Assembly (NCBI RefSeq): GCF_045679555.1
Contig: NC_092090.1
Span: forward strand, 27,923,702 to 27,987,701
Reading direction: 5' to 3'
DNA from: Salvelinus alpinus
Lineage: Eukaryota > Chordata > Actinopteri > Salmoniformes > Salmonidae
DNA length: 64,000 bases
Below the pieces are notes generated by a model. That model was not told where the DNA came from and did not search any database. It worked only from the letters and a program-made list of their open reading frames with translations. Numbering within the stretch: position 1 is the stretch's first letter; each line of letters begins with the position of its first letter. Shown one piece after another: positions 13,201 through 22,611 of this stretch. The translations under genes and the position numbers were made by a program.

Positions 13201-16200
13201 GCTTACCGACCCAATAGGTCCACAGACGACGCAATCGCAACCACACTGCACACTGCCCTAACCCATCTGGACAAGAGGAATACCCATGTGAGAATGCTGT
13301 TCATCGATTACAGCTCAGCATTTAACACCATAGTACCCTCCAAACTCGTCATCAAGCTCGAGACCCTGGGTCTCGACCCCGCCCTGTGCAACTGAGTCCT
13401 GGACTTCCTGACGGGCCGCCCCCAGGTGGTGAGGGTAGGTAACAACATCTCCACCCCGCTGATCCTCAACACTGGGGCCCCACAAGGGTGCGTTCTGAGC
13501 CCTCTCCTGTACTCCCTGTTCACCCACGACTGCGTGGCCATGCACGCCTCCAACTCAATCATCAAGTTTGCGGATGACACTACAGTGGTAGGCTTGATTA
13601 CCAACAACGACGAGACGGCCTACAGGGAGGAGGTGAGGGCCCTCGGAGTGTGGTGTCAGGAAAATAACCTCACACTCAACGTCAACAAAACAAAGGAGAT
13701 GATTGTGGACTTCAGGAAACAGCAGAGGGAGCACCCCCCTATCCACATCGACGGGTCAGTAGTGGAGAAGGTGGAAAGTTTTAAGTTCCTCGGTGTACAC
13801 ATCACGGACAAACTGAATTGGTCCACCCACACAGACAGCGTCGTGAAGAAGGCGCAGCAGCGCCTCTTCAACCTCAGGAGGCTGAAGAAATTCGGCTTGT
13901 CACCAAAAGCACTCACAAACTTCTACAGATGCACAATCGAGAGCATCCTGTCGGGCTGTATCACCGCCTGGTACGGCAACTGCTCCGCCCACAACCGTAA
14001 GGCTCTCCAGAGGGTAGTGAGGTCTGCAGAACGCATCACCGGGGGCAAACTACCTGCCCTCCAGGACACCTACACCACCCGATGTCACAGGAAGGCCATA
14101 AAGATCATCAAGGACAACAACCACCCAAGCCACTGCCTGTTCACCCCGCTATCATCCAGAAGGCGAGGTCAGTACAGGTGCATCAAAGCAGGGACCGAGA
14201 GACTGAAAAACAGCTTCTATCTCAAGGCCATCAGACTGTTAAACAGCCACCACTAACATTTAGCGGCCGCTGCCAACATACTGACTCAACTCCAGCCACT
14301 TTAAAAATGGGAATTGATGGAAATTATGTAAAAATGTACCACTAGCCACTTTAAACAATGCCACTTAATATAATGTTTACATACCCTACATTACCCATCT
14401 CATATGTATATACTGTACTCTATATCATCTACTGCATCTTGCCATCTTTATGTAATACATGTACCACTAGCCACTTTAAACTATGCCACTTTATGTTTAC
14501 ATACCCTACAGTACTCATCTCATATGTATATACCGTACTCTATACCATCTACTGCATCTTGCCTATGCCGTTCTGTACCACCACTCATTCATATATCTTT
14601 ATGTACATATTCTTTATCCCTTTACACTTGTGTGTGTATAAGGTAGTAGTTGTGGAATTGTTAGGTTAGATTACTTGTTGGTTATTACTGCATTGTCGGA
14701 ACTAGAAGCACAAGCATTTCGCTACACTCGCATTAACATCTGCTAACCATGTGTATGTGACTAATAAAATTTGATTTGATTTGATTTGATTTATACACAA
14801 TTTTAAAGATAAACTTGTTGTAAATCCCGCCAGTGTCCGATTTCAAAAAGGCTTTACGACGAAAGCACACCATCTGATTGTTAGGTCAGCGCCTAGTCAC
14901 AGAAAAACACAGCCATTTTTCCAGCCAAATAGAGAAGTCACAAAAAGCAGAAATGGAGATAAAATTAATCACTAACCTTTGATGATCTTCATCAGATGAC
15001 ACTCATAGGACTTCATGTTACACAATACATGTATGTTTTGTTCAGTAAAGTTAATATTTATATCCAAAAATGAGAGTTTACATTGGCGCGTTATTTTCAG
15101 TAGTTCCAAAACACCCGGTGATTTTGCAGAGAGCCACATCAATTTACAGTAATACTCATAATAAACATTGCTAAATGATACAACTGTTATGCATGGTATT
15201 TTAGATCCACTTCTCCTTAATGCAACCGCTGTGTCAGATTTCAAAAAAGCTTTACGGAAAAAGCACACCATGCAATAATCTGAGTACAGCGCTCAGAGAC
15301 CAAAACTACCCAAACAGATATCCGCCATGTTGTGTAATCAACAGAAGTCAGAAATAGCATTATAAATATTCACTTACCTTTGATGATCTTCAGAATGCAC
15401 TCCCAGGAATCCCAGTTCCACAGTAAATGTTTGTTTATTCGATAATGTCCATCATTTATGTCCAAATACCTCCTTTTTGTTCGCGCATTTAGCCCAGTAA
15501 TCAAAATTCATGAGGCGCGATCACTAGGTGCAGACGAAAAGTCAAAAAGTTCCGTTACAGTCCGTAGAAACATGTCAAACGATGTATAGAATCAATCTTT
15601 AGGATGTTTTTAACATACATTTTCAATAATGTCCCAACCGGAGAATTCCTTTGTCTGCAGAATTGCAATGGAACGCAAGCTAACTATCACGTGAACGCGC
15701 ATGGCCAGCTCGTGGCTCTCTGGCAGACCTCTGACTCATTCCCCTCTCATTCGCCCCCACTTAACAGTAGAAGCCTCAAACAAGGTTCTAAAGACTGTTG
15801 ACATCTAGTGCAAGCCTTAAGAAGTGCAATAAGACCCCATCGACACTGTGTATTCGATAGGCCATGAGTTGAAAAATTACAAACCTCAGATTTCCCACTT
15901 CCTGGTTGGATTTTTTCTCAGGTTTTTGCCTGCCATATGAGTTCTGTTATGCTCACAGACATCATTCAAACAGTTTTAGAAACTTCAGAGTGTTTTATAT
16001 CCAAATCTACTAATTATATGCATATTCTAGCTTTTATGGCTGAGTAGCAGGCAGTTTAATTTGGGCACGCTTTTCATCCAAAATTCCCAATGCTGCCCCC
16101 TACCCTAGTGAAGTTAAAGGCATAGTCAACTTAGTGTATGTAATCTTCTGACCCACTGGAATTGTGATACAGTGAATTATAAGTGAAATAATCTGTCTGT

Positions 16201-17363
16201 AAACAATTGTTGGAAAAAGTATGTGTCGTGCACAAAGTAGATTTCCTAATGCATGTAGTGCATGTAAACTTCCGACTTCAACTGTAAATAAGAATTTGTT
16301 ATTAACTGATTCCATGTGTGTTATTTCATAGTTGTGACGTCTTCACTATTATTCTGCAACATAGAAAATAGTACAAATAAAGAAAAACCCTGAAATTAGT
16401 AGATGTGTCCAAACTTTTCACTGGTACTTGCTTAACTAATTTGATTAATATTATGGTGTTTCTATTCCAAGAAAAACAAAAAACCCTCTGGGTTTCCATT
16501 AGGATGGAACTTCAATATGCTCTTTAAATAAATAAGACCTACACCACTTTTAACAGCACATTACTCAACACCAGTGAGACTCAGGTCACCTACGGTAGGC
16601 CTAGAGTATATTGAAAAATATGACGTGACTCTCAGCCAATAAATACATATAGAGGATTGGAGGATTCAAAATTAAAACCAAAAGCCGCCTCAAACTGAAA
16701 ATTGCAACCGATCACGGCCGGTTGTGATACAGCCAACCTAACTTAGAATTCTCCCCCTACCCTCCTTTTAGACAAGTCTATTGTCCAGCTACCTGCTAAC
16801 AGCCATAATGGCGCTGTACAACGTGACCGTGTGCGTTTGAAAGAGTATTTTCCAGTAAGCAACAATTTGTTTACCTTTATGAGACAACTTTGTTCCAATA
16901 TTTCTGTGATATTTATTCCCATAGTAATTCGTTATGGAGCCATAACTAAATAAACGTCGGCATTTTGAAAGAGTATTTTTATCATTATTGTATTAGCATA
17001 AGCATAAATATGCCATTATTAGTTACATTGTTTTAGTTTGAATGTGCAGACTGGCACCAAGAACAGTGGGAACGTTTCCCTAGTCAGCGCCATTATTAGT
17101 GCAATGCCCCTTAAAGTGTTGCTCTGTGCTACCCAGTGTGGCGGGGTGAGTGACCCCCCCCCGTACCGTACTAAACCACAAAATACTTCTAAGAACCGCA
17201 GCATAATCACAAAAGTTTTAGTGGGGCAACCACTGTACAAGACTGAAATCTGGGCAACAGAAAATAAACATATGTATATTTACCTTGACCACCATGTAGA
17301 AGCGCCAGTCCTCCCTGAAGCCCCCACTGGGCTTCTCCTGGCTCCACAGGGCAGAGCTCATGG
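1119..17363 (-). CDS. cyld: cyld, K63/M1-specific deubiquitinase, 5' five coding exons (partial)
   Basis: CYLD removes K63- and M1-linked ubiquitin chains and restrains NF-kB and RIPK signalling (family knowledge). Five minus-strand exons join in phase: 17361-17284 (start ATG at 17361), 5451-5282, 3941-3698, 2748-2440, 1224-1119, giving 907 nt. The start [10 protein letters not shown] parallels human MSSGLWSQEK. CAP-Gly 1 spans roughly residues 105-195 ([20 protein letters not shown], then [12 protein letters not shown]). CAP-Gly 2 starts near residue 230 ([10 protein letters not shown], then [15 protein letters not shown]). The later CAP-Gly and USP catalytic domain lie beyond the left edge. 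An acidic [12 protein letters not shown] stretch lies between the domains. The gene sits downstream of nod2 on the same strand. Confidence 0.95.
1789..1900. mobile_element. salmonid palindromic MITE (complete)
   Basis: A 112-bp near-perfect inverted repeat: gcgtccccaatggcaccc at the left and its complement at the right end. It lies in cyld intron 4 on the coding strand. A related half copy is at 5491-5575. The rest of 1225-2439 shows no gene. Confidence 0.8.
2440..2748 (-). CDS. cyld: cyld coding exon 4 (CAP-Gly 1 end, CAP-Gly 2 start)
   Basis: 309 nt, phase 0 to 0. Starts [20 protein letters not shown], contains [12 protein letters not shown], an acidic linker and CAP-Gly 2 up to YYVGVDM. 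Acceptor CTTAG, donor ATG|GTAAGG. Confidence 0.93.
3599..3640 (+). repeat. L2-type LINE/SINE 3' tail remnant
   Basis: Short tail gttccctctgggacaaataa followed by agttattct, the typical end of fish L2-type retroposons. The same tail type, in the other orientation, forms the nod2 intron at 39167-39333. Confidence 0.5.
3698..3941 (-). CDS. cyld: cyld coding exon 3 (CAP-Gly 1 start)
   Basis: 244 nt, phase 2 to 0. Encodes [20 protein letters not shown], the [18 protein letters not shown] motif, and ends GVWFGVELL. Donor CTG|GTGAGA, acceptor AATTCAG. Strong match to human CYLD. Confidence 0.93.
4037..5191 (+). mobile_element. Tc1-like transposon, decayed, in cyld intron
   Basis: Bounded by TA at both sides (4035-4036, 5192-5193) with TIRs around gtatgtggacacccc and gtgtccacaaacttttagt. 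Transposase remnants on the plus strand span about 4180-5125. They include HTH-region residues [20 protein letters not shown], the [10 protein letters not shown] block, and HDNAPVH, with several frameshifts and a lost [11 protein letters not shown] region. Not a functional gene. Confidence 0.85.
5282..5451 (-). CDS. cyld: cyld coding exon 2
   Basis: 170 nt, phase 0 to 2. Encodes [20 protein letters not shown] and [15 protein letters not shown], aligning with human KVPKGSIGQ and IPSAKGKKNQIGLKILEQ. Acceptor CTAAG|GAGTG. The donor GTTGGT is weak but keeps frame with exon 3. Confidence 0.9.
5491..5575. mobile_element. salmonid palindromic MITE, partial
   Basis: Contains aatggcaccctatttcctat and the gaccagggcccattgagcag segment typical of the same MITE as 1789-1900. 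One arm is degraded. 5576-6510 shows AT-rich sequence with no gene. Confidence 0.6.
6511..6590. repeat. 80-bp direct repeat, copy 1
   Basis: About 80 bp including ccaagaaaaacaaaaaaccc and ctctgggtttccattaggat recur in the same orientation at 16431-16510, on the other side of the nested Tc1 pile. A further shared block (tggcgctgtacaacgtga) occurs at 6600 and 16808. Confidence 0.75.
8533..8735 (-). mobile_element. tRNA-derived SINE copy
   Basis: Reverse-oriented copy of the sequence with a ggggcagaacgacagatttt core and a tRNA-like tail (accttacggttaactagtcc). The exact salmonid SINE family name is not certain. Same unit at 10140-10265 and 27718-27890. Confidence 0.65.
10140..10265 (+). mobile_element. 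tRNA-derived SINE fragment
   Basis: Plus-oriented tRNA-like head (gtggttagagcgttggacta) with B-box-like segment aagatcgaatccccgagctg, then gtcgttctgcccctgaacaa. Confidence 0.65.
11645..14790 (+). mobile_element. CR1/L2-type LINE (RSg-1-like), 5' truncated
   Basis: Encodes an endonuclease-RT protein (next entries) and ends with the TTTGATT-repeat tail after aataaaatttg. A second copy is at 24402-26646. The salmonid RSg-1 name is a suggestion from the tail; the clade is inferred from the RT. Confidence 0.85.
11722..14256 (+). pseudogene. LINE endonuclease-reverse transcriptase ORF with one in-frame stop
   Basis: Open from 11722 to a TGA at 13393-13395, then open in the same frame to 14256. 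AP-endonuclease motifs: FTETWL, VAGDFN, and ADHDSIL (about residues 125-190). RT motifs: [56 protein letters not shown] and the catalytic FADD at about 13567. The stop replaces the Trp codon expected in the CNW motif. Beyond that it is nearly intact, so a recent copy. It acts in target-primed reverse transcription. Confidence 0.88.
16304..16430. mobile_element. Tc1-like terminal remnant (second family)
   Basis: Contains gtgacgtcttcactattatt and ttagtagatgtgtccaaact, matching the end of a common fish Tc1 family whose TIR reads gtaccagtcaaaagtttgga on the complement. The rest of the element is gone. Confidence 0.6.
16431..16510. repeat. 80-bp direct repeat, copy 2
   Basis: Same sequence as 6511-6590 with a few substitutions. 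Brackets the transposon pile together with copy 1. Confidence 0.75.
17284..17363 (-). CDS. cyld: cyld coding exon 1
   Basis: Acceptor CTACAG|CC then ATG at 17361, followed by 26 codons ([20 protein letters not shown] plus FYMVVK), donor AAG|GTAAAT. An upstream noncoding exon is therefore expected. Confidence 0.92.
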
Positions 17364-18146
17364 CTGTAGGGGCTGGGGCATAGCAGGGGGAAATACAAGG
17401 TCCGCCTGTCTAACTAACCCAATATGAAGCCCCTCTCTCTTCCCTTTATGGACGTTCCTCTATCCCCAAAGCAGTGACAGGGGCATAACAAGGGTGAGAG
17501 AAACTAGGCCTAACACCTGAGGGGAAGGTTGTCTGGTTAGAGAGTAGACAGAGAGGGTGTTATGGTCGTTCACAGGCTCCTGCTGGCCTGGGGTGCCCTC
17601 ATAATGGTCTCAACTGTCTGCCTGCATGCCCCAATGTACTTCGAAGGACCTGTGTATGAAAAGAAAGGCATGCTGTTATTATGACAATGTTGTTAAAAGG
17701 TCATGGAATGCCTCCAGGTTAATTCTATTAAATCACTGACTTATCATAAATCTCATCTCAATTGCTCCCTCCAAAAATTGGCCTATGGCTAGGCTATATT
17801 AACCCAAATAAGCATTGAGCCTTTTGGGAAAACAACAAAACATTTAGGCAACACAAATCTGGGATAAGCTCTGAATAAATGGAATTCAAAGATTAAAACT
17901 GGTATCTAAACAAACAGGATGTAGGCTCATTAGAATGTAGTGCTATTATCTGAGTGAAGCCTGATTGCACCATTAGCTACAGGCTGCTACTGTACCTCAT
18001 AACACTGACGGTGAAAACCAGTTGAGCACAAACATGATTAGGCCTAACCTTGTGTACTACCGGTATCTTGCAACCAAATAGGCCCAAAAAAGTTACTACC
18101 TGTATTCTGATTCCTGACAAACCTATTTGAAATAAGGGTCAAATTG
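17364..18146. other. cyld intron 1, no gene recognised
   Basis: Between the cyld ATG exon and a foldback repeat. No exon or known repeat seen. Confidence 0.5.
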
Positions 18147-18695
18147 ATTTGAATTCAATCACTTTTTGACAGCTCCCTTTTGATTTGAACGAAACCTTTC
18201 ATACATATTTGCCCATTGTAGAAGTGCTCAGGAAGTGACTTTGTAGCTCAATGCCAAAACATTCTGGAGATAAAGGTGCTCAAAGTTGACTTATTTTGCA
18301 TACCCCACCATACCATGAAACATCAATGTCTTCATCACTGGAAAAAATAAAGAGTTTGGGATTGATATAATTTAAAAGCTTAGAAACAGGGTTGTCAAAC
18401 TACTTAATAGTTTCTGGAAAAAGAAACTGGCAATTATATTAAAACGCTTCATTTCAAGAAATAATAAAATAGTTTGACATGATATCAAGCTGAACCGCTT
18501 ATCTTTTCCAGTGATGAAGACACGGATGTCTCATGGTATGGTGGGGTATTCAAAATAGGTACACTTTGAGCACTTTTACCTCCTGAATGTTTTGGCATTC
18601 AGGTCCAAAAAGTCACCTTCTTAACACTTCTTCCATGGGCAAACATGCATAGAAAGTTGACAGGGATGCTGTCCAAAAACGGACTGAATTCAAAT
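18147..18695. repeat. large foldback (inverted repeat) element
   Basis: The left arm (atttgaattcaatcactttt ... ccccaccataccatgaaaca ... cttcatcactgga) is repeated in inverse orientation on the right (tccagtgatgaagacac ... tcatggtatggtggggtatt ... ggactgaattcaaat). Arms are about 250 bp with a short centre near 18420. No ORF and no matching family known to me. Confidence 0.8.
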
Positions 18696-19185
18696 GGCTT
18701 TACCCTGAAGGCAATTTTGAAGCAGGCAGACAATATGCTCATAACCTGTTGATACTCTCCTCTTAAGATGATAAATGGGTGATGCCGCATAGGCCTTGGT
18801 ACTACAGTCAATATTAACACAAATGGATTCTAAGCCAGCCGTTATTCAAACACACCGTTATAAACACGTTATTCAAAACTCACTCGGGCCTGACTCAGAA
18901 TTTGAGACATTTTGGATTTCCCCTAGCTGTGTGATGATCAGATATGGTCAGAGTGTATTAAGGGAGCTGTGAGGGGGAATTCACAGACTAAAGCAGTCAA
19001 ACGCCTCTTCCTGACAAACAGAGTCACCGCCACTTTAATACAGGGTCGACCTGTTTTGACAAACCCAATATGAAGGGGAGATCCAAGCACCTCTGACATG
19101 ACTCCTCTTTATGGTTCTCTGGCCACTCTCACATCTAGGCTATTCACACCTCATGTCTGTGCATCAAGCATCAATCAAGCAAGTT

Positions 19186-19408
19186 GGGGATCCCGATTGG
19201 CGCAGCGGTCTAAGGCACTGCATCTCAGTGCTAGAGGCATCACTACAGACCCTGGTTCGATTCCAGGCTGTCACAACCGGCTGTGATTGGGAGTCCCATA
19301 CGGCAGCGCACAATTGGCCCAGTGTCGTCAATGTTAGAGTTTGGCCGGAATTTGTTCTTAACTAATAACTTCCCTAGTTAAATAAAGGTTAAATAAATAC
19401 CAAATAAA
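19186..19408 (+). mobile_element. HpaI-type salmonid tRNA SINE
   Basis: tRNA-like head with A box (tggcgcagcggtctaagg) and B box (ggttcgattcc at 19254-19264), then the ggctgtgattgggagtccca body and the tail ccctagttaaataaaggtta. A hallmark of salmonid genomes. Confidence 0.88.
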
Positions 19409-20302
19409 AAATCTATGACAGGGTGCCGCTGTGTTAGCCTTGGTTTGCATTGCAACTCCTCGTAGGCTGCGTATCTGTGCATAACATCAATTTTCACATA
19501 GAGGACTTGTTGTTTATCATGCCCCTATTTGAGCTTGAGGAGGGAGTATGGAGTGAGCAAAATAACATGACAGACAATTACTATGTTGTGATGTTGTTCT
19601 AACAGTCTACCATAAGGAAGGAGTGAGGGCAAAAGGCCTACTGCCCTTTCAAAATACACATAATTGAATGACCCTTGGTCAACAACATGCACCACCGCAG
19701 TGCTTACATAGGCATTATCAGGCATTATCTGACATGACAACTACTTCTGAAAGTAGCCCACTTGTCCCTTTTGCTTTGCCTTTTAACAGTGTGAATGTGT
19801 GAAGTACAATATAGCCACATACGGATGGTGCTGACATCCTGAATATAAAATGACTGGGATGTAACACTGACTATTTAAACACACCATCACAACATTCAAA
19901 AGCCAACAGATTAAATATTATTAACAGCAGAGTAGTTGTATCATCATTGCAGCAGTGGTCTTGTATGTTCCATCAGTGACATCACTGAATAAAGCCAGTC
20001 AGCAGCAGCGAGTGGTGATGATGATGCGTGAGAGAAGAAGGAAGAATGTGTCACTGCCAAGCCTTGCTCAATCATGGATGAGGAAGGACTCTCATTGAAA
20101 AAACACCCATGGAACATGTCAATTAGTGTAAAACAGCACACATACTAGGACATGTTTGCTGTAGGGCTAGCTAGCCAGTATAGCAAACCATGCAATATTT
20201 GATCAGGTGCATCCATATCATAATCTGACGTATGACGAGGAAGCAAACATGAAATATAGCCATCATTATGACATAACGTCGTTAGCTAGCTCGTTTTCTT
20301 AC

Positions 20303-20450
20303 CTTATTCAAACGTCAGTTTGGTGCTGCAGTGTCGTGTCACCTGCTCATTCCAATGCTGTCCTTTAGTAGCTGAGGTTTTGATACGTTTGTACAATTAA
20401 CTGGCTAGTTTGTTGATCGCAAACCAGCTGATAATCGATATGACAGCCTC
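20303..20450 (-). promoter_or_regulatory. cyld: candidate untranslated first exon of cyld
   Basis: Minus-strand donor AATAAG|GTAAGA ends a candidate 5' exon at 20303, matching the need for an upstream exon implied by the acceptor at 17364. The right boundary is arbitrary; no TATA box or transcript evidence. Confidence 0.35.
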
Positions 20451-21203
20451 GAAATTAGCTAGCCAAAGTAGCTAGTATGGCAAGCTAGCTGTCCCATGCA
20501 ACAGAGCATGTTATCTACGGCATTTAATGTAGATAAATATTTTTCTGACCGACTCTTAGACTATACTATTAAATACTGACACACAAAACATATATTACGT
20601 GACAGACAAAATAAGTCAGGCCTTATAGCAAGAGGAATAAAGATAATTTACAAAACCAATAGACCCCGAAATGTGTGTCCCCTGAAAATATGCCAAATCA
20701 TAACCCATTGGCCAATCTGCATCCATCACAAGTGCCAATAGGCTGGATTTCAGGTTAATCATTAAGTCCCACCCCCCGGGGTTTTCCCACGAGTTTGGTT
20801 GACGGGTATTGAAGAATCTGCGAATGAGTGGTTCTCTCTAGTAGCAGTTTCTAAACCTGCTACTATTCTTCCTGGCAGACGGTCTTCACTAGTTACCCCA
20901 ACCACAAAGCCCGCCTATTTCTACAATGTATCTTCTTAACGTTTTAATTTAAACCTAGCCATAACCGTAACCACACTGCTAACCGTATGCCTAACCCTAA
21001 CCTTAAAATAAGACCAAAAGGCACATTTTTCCCCCGTGAATTTTTACGATATGGCCCATTTTTGACGTTGTGGCTGTGGTAACTAGTTATAACCCCTGTA
21101 GACCCTGCACACTAGATGACAAATAGGGGGCGCTGTGTTGAAGCCATCGTGCCTCCATCTTGGCCTGATCTATATGCAATATTCCAGTCAGGAAAAAGTA
21201 ACA
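20451..21203. other. upstream of cyld, no gene recognised
   Basis: Contains short CTAACC-like runs near 20960-21000 and otherwise unique-looking sequence. May include the cyld promoter. No ORF with coding character. Confidence 0.4.
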
Positions 21204-21984
21204 TATACTCAGCAAAAAAAGAAACGTCCCTTTTTCAGGACCCTGTCTTTCAAAGATAATTCGTAAAAATCCAAATAACTTCACATATCTTCATTGTACA
21301 GGAAGTTAAACACGGTTTCCCATGTTTGTTCAATGAACCATAAACAATTAATGAACATGCACCTGTGGAACGGTCGTTTAGACACTAACAGCTTACAGAC
21401 GGTAGGCAATTAAGGTCACAGTTATGAAAACTTAGGACACTAAAGAGGCCTTTCTACTGACTCTGATAAACAACAAAAGAAAGATGCCCAGGGTCCCTGC
21501 TCATCTGCGTGAACGTGCCCTAGGCATGCTGCAAGGAGGCATGAGGACTGCTGATGTGGCCAGGGCAATAAATTGCAATATCGGTACTGTGAGATGCCTA
21601 AGACAGCAATACAGGGAGACAGGACAGACAGCTGATCGTCCTCGCAGTGGCAGACCACGTGTAATAACACCTGCACAGGATCGGTACATCAGAACATGAC
21701 ACCTGCGGGACAGGTACAGGATGGCAACAACAACTGCCCGAGTTATACCAGGAACGCACAATCCCTCCATCAGTGCTCAGACTGTCCGCAATAGGCTGAG
21801 AGAGGCTGGACTGAGGACCTGTAGGCCTGTTGTAAGGCAGGTCCTCATCAGACATCACCGGCAACAACGTCGCCTATGGGCACAAACCCATCGTCACTGG
21901 ACCAGACAGGACTGGCAAAAAGTGCTCTTCACTGACGAGTCGCGGTTTTGTCTCACCAGGGGTGATGGTCGGATTCGCGTTTAA
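21204..21984 (+). mobile_element. Tc1-like transposon, 3' truncated
   Basis: TIR begins tactcagcaaaaaaagaaac next to TA. Plus-strand transposase starts MPRVPAHLRERALGMLQGGM at 21484. It has a paired-like HTH (TADVARAINCNIGTVRCLRQ), then after a stop at 21697 continues at 21721 to FTDESRFCL (first catalytic D). Ends abruptly at about 21984, before the second and third catalytic residues. Confidence 0.85.
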
Positions 21985-22198
21985 GGAATTAGAGCAGTAC
22001 ATTAAGAACATTCTACATTCTTCTAATAAGAAAGGTGTTAAAACAATCAATATGTGTGCATCTTTTAAGGTCTTTGCATAATCTGGAATTTGTTGTAACC
22101 CCTAGCCTATGTTATCGTTGTTTGTTTGTATACTTCTTGTATGTATACTGTTTTTTCTGCAAGAAAAACATTTAAATAAAAAAATATTTAAAAAAGAA
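21985..22198 (+). mobile_element. LINE 3' end fragment
   Basis: Untranslated 3' end of a LINE-like element ending in an A-rich tail (aagaaaaacatttaaataaa then ttaaaaaagaaa). The family is unresolved. Confidence 0.4.
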
Positions 22199-22611
22199 AT
22201 CTTGGCCTGATTTTGGTACTCCCCCACCATTGTGAACTACATTCATTTTCGCCACATTTATTTTAATACAATCACCTTCATGCATACATTTAAATTATAT
22301 TGTGAGCTAAACACAAAAATAAAAAATGAAAAAAATATAAAAAACATTTCCTTTAAGTATCACCTTAGAGATTACTAATAATACTGTCACCACTACAACA
22401 ACAACATGCTTAAATATATGTAATTTTGTCCTTGAAAAGTTTAATTTAAATACTGTAGAATTCCACATTCCTATGGAGGACTGCTCCTTCTGGGGAGTGC
22501 CAATATGACTGACTGGTGGCTTCAAAGTAGAGGTCGACCGACATGGCCGATTAATTAGGACCTATTTCAAGTTTTCATAACAATCGGTAACCGCCGATTA
22601 TGGCCTATTAC

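Larger units (their letters stand above)
10479..16113. mobile_element. TTAA-flanked palindromic (piggyBac-like) element pair
   Basis: The composite is flanked by TTAA (10475-10478 and 16114-16117); the uninterrupted target is the homologous stretch of the Tc1 copy at 1-286. Its ends are inverted: cttctctaggatagggtgca at the left and the complement of tgctgccccctaccctagtg at the right. An internal junction at about 11518-11545 has another inverted pair (ggtgggacgctaccgtccca against tgtgggacggtagtgtccca), so two related elements abut. A LINE sits at 11645-14790. Confidence 0.7.
6713..16284 (-). mobile_element. Tc1-like transposon split by nested insertions
   Basis: Left TIR starts cagttgaagtcagaagttta at 6713 and right TIR ends cttccgacttcaactg at 16284, each next to TA. 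Transposase on the minus strand: the C-terminal part at 7037-7372 shows [14 protein letters not shown] and [15 protein letters not shown] (catalytic D and E). N-terminal remnants lie at about 7380-8000. The element is interrupted by a hAT-like element (8011-10377) and a TTAA-flanked composite (10479-16113). Removing both leaves about 1.6 kb, the usual Tc1 size. Confidence 0.88.

Noticed and set aside
20940-21010. Telomere-like CTAACC repeats
   Set aside because: Only a few imperfect units; too short and irregular to be an interstitial telomeric array.
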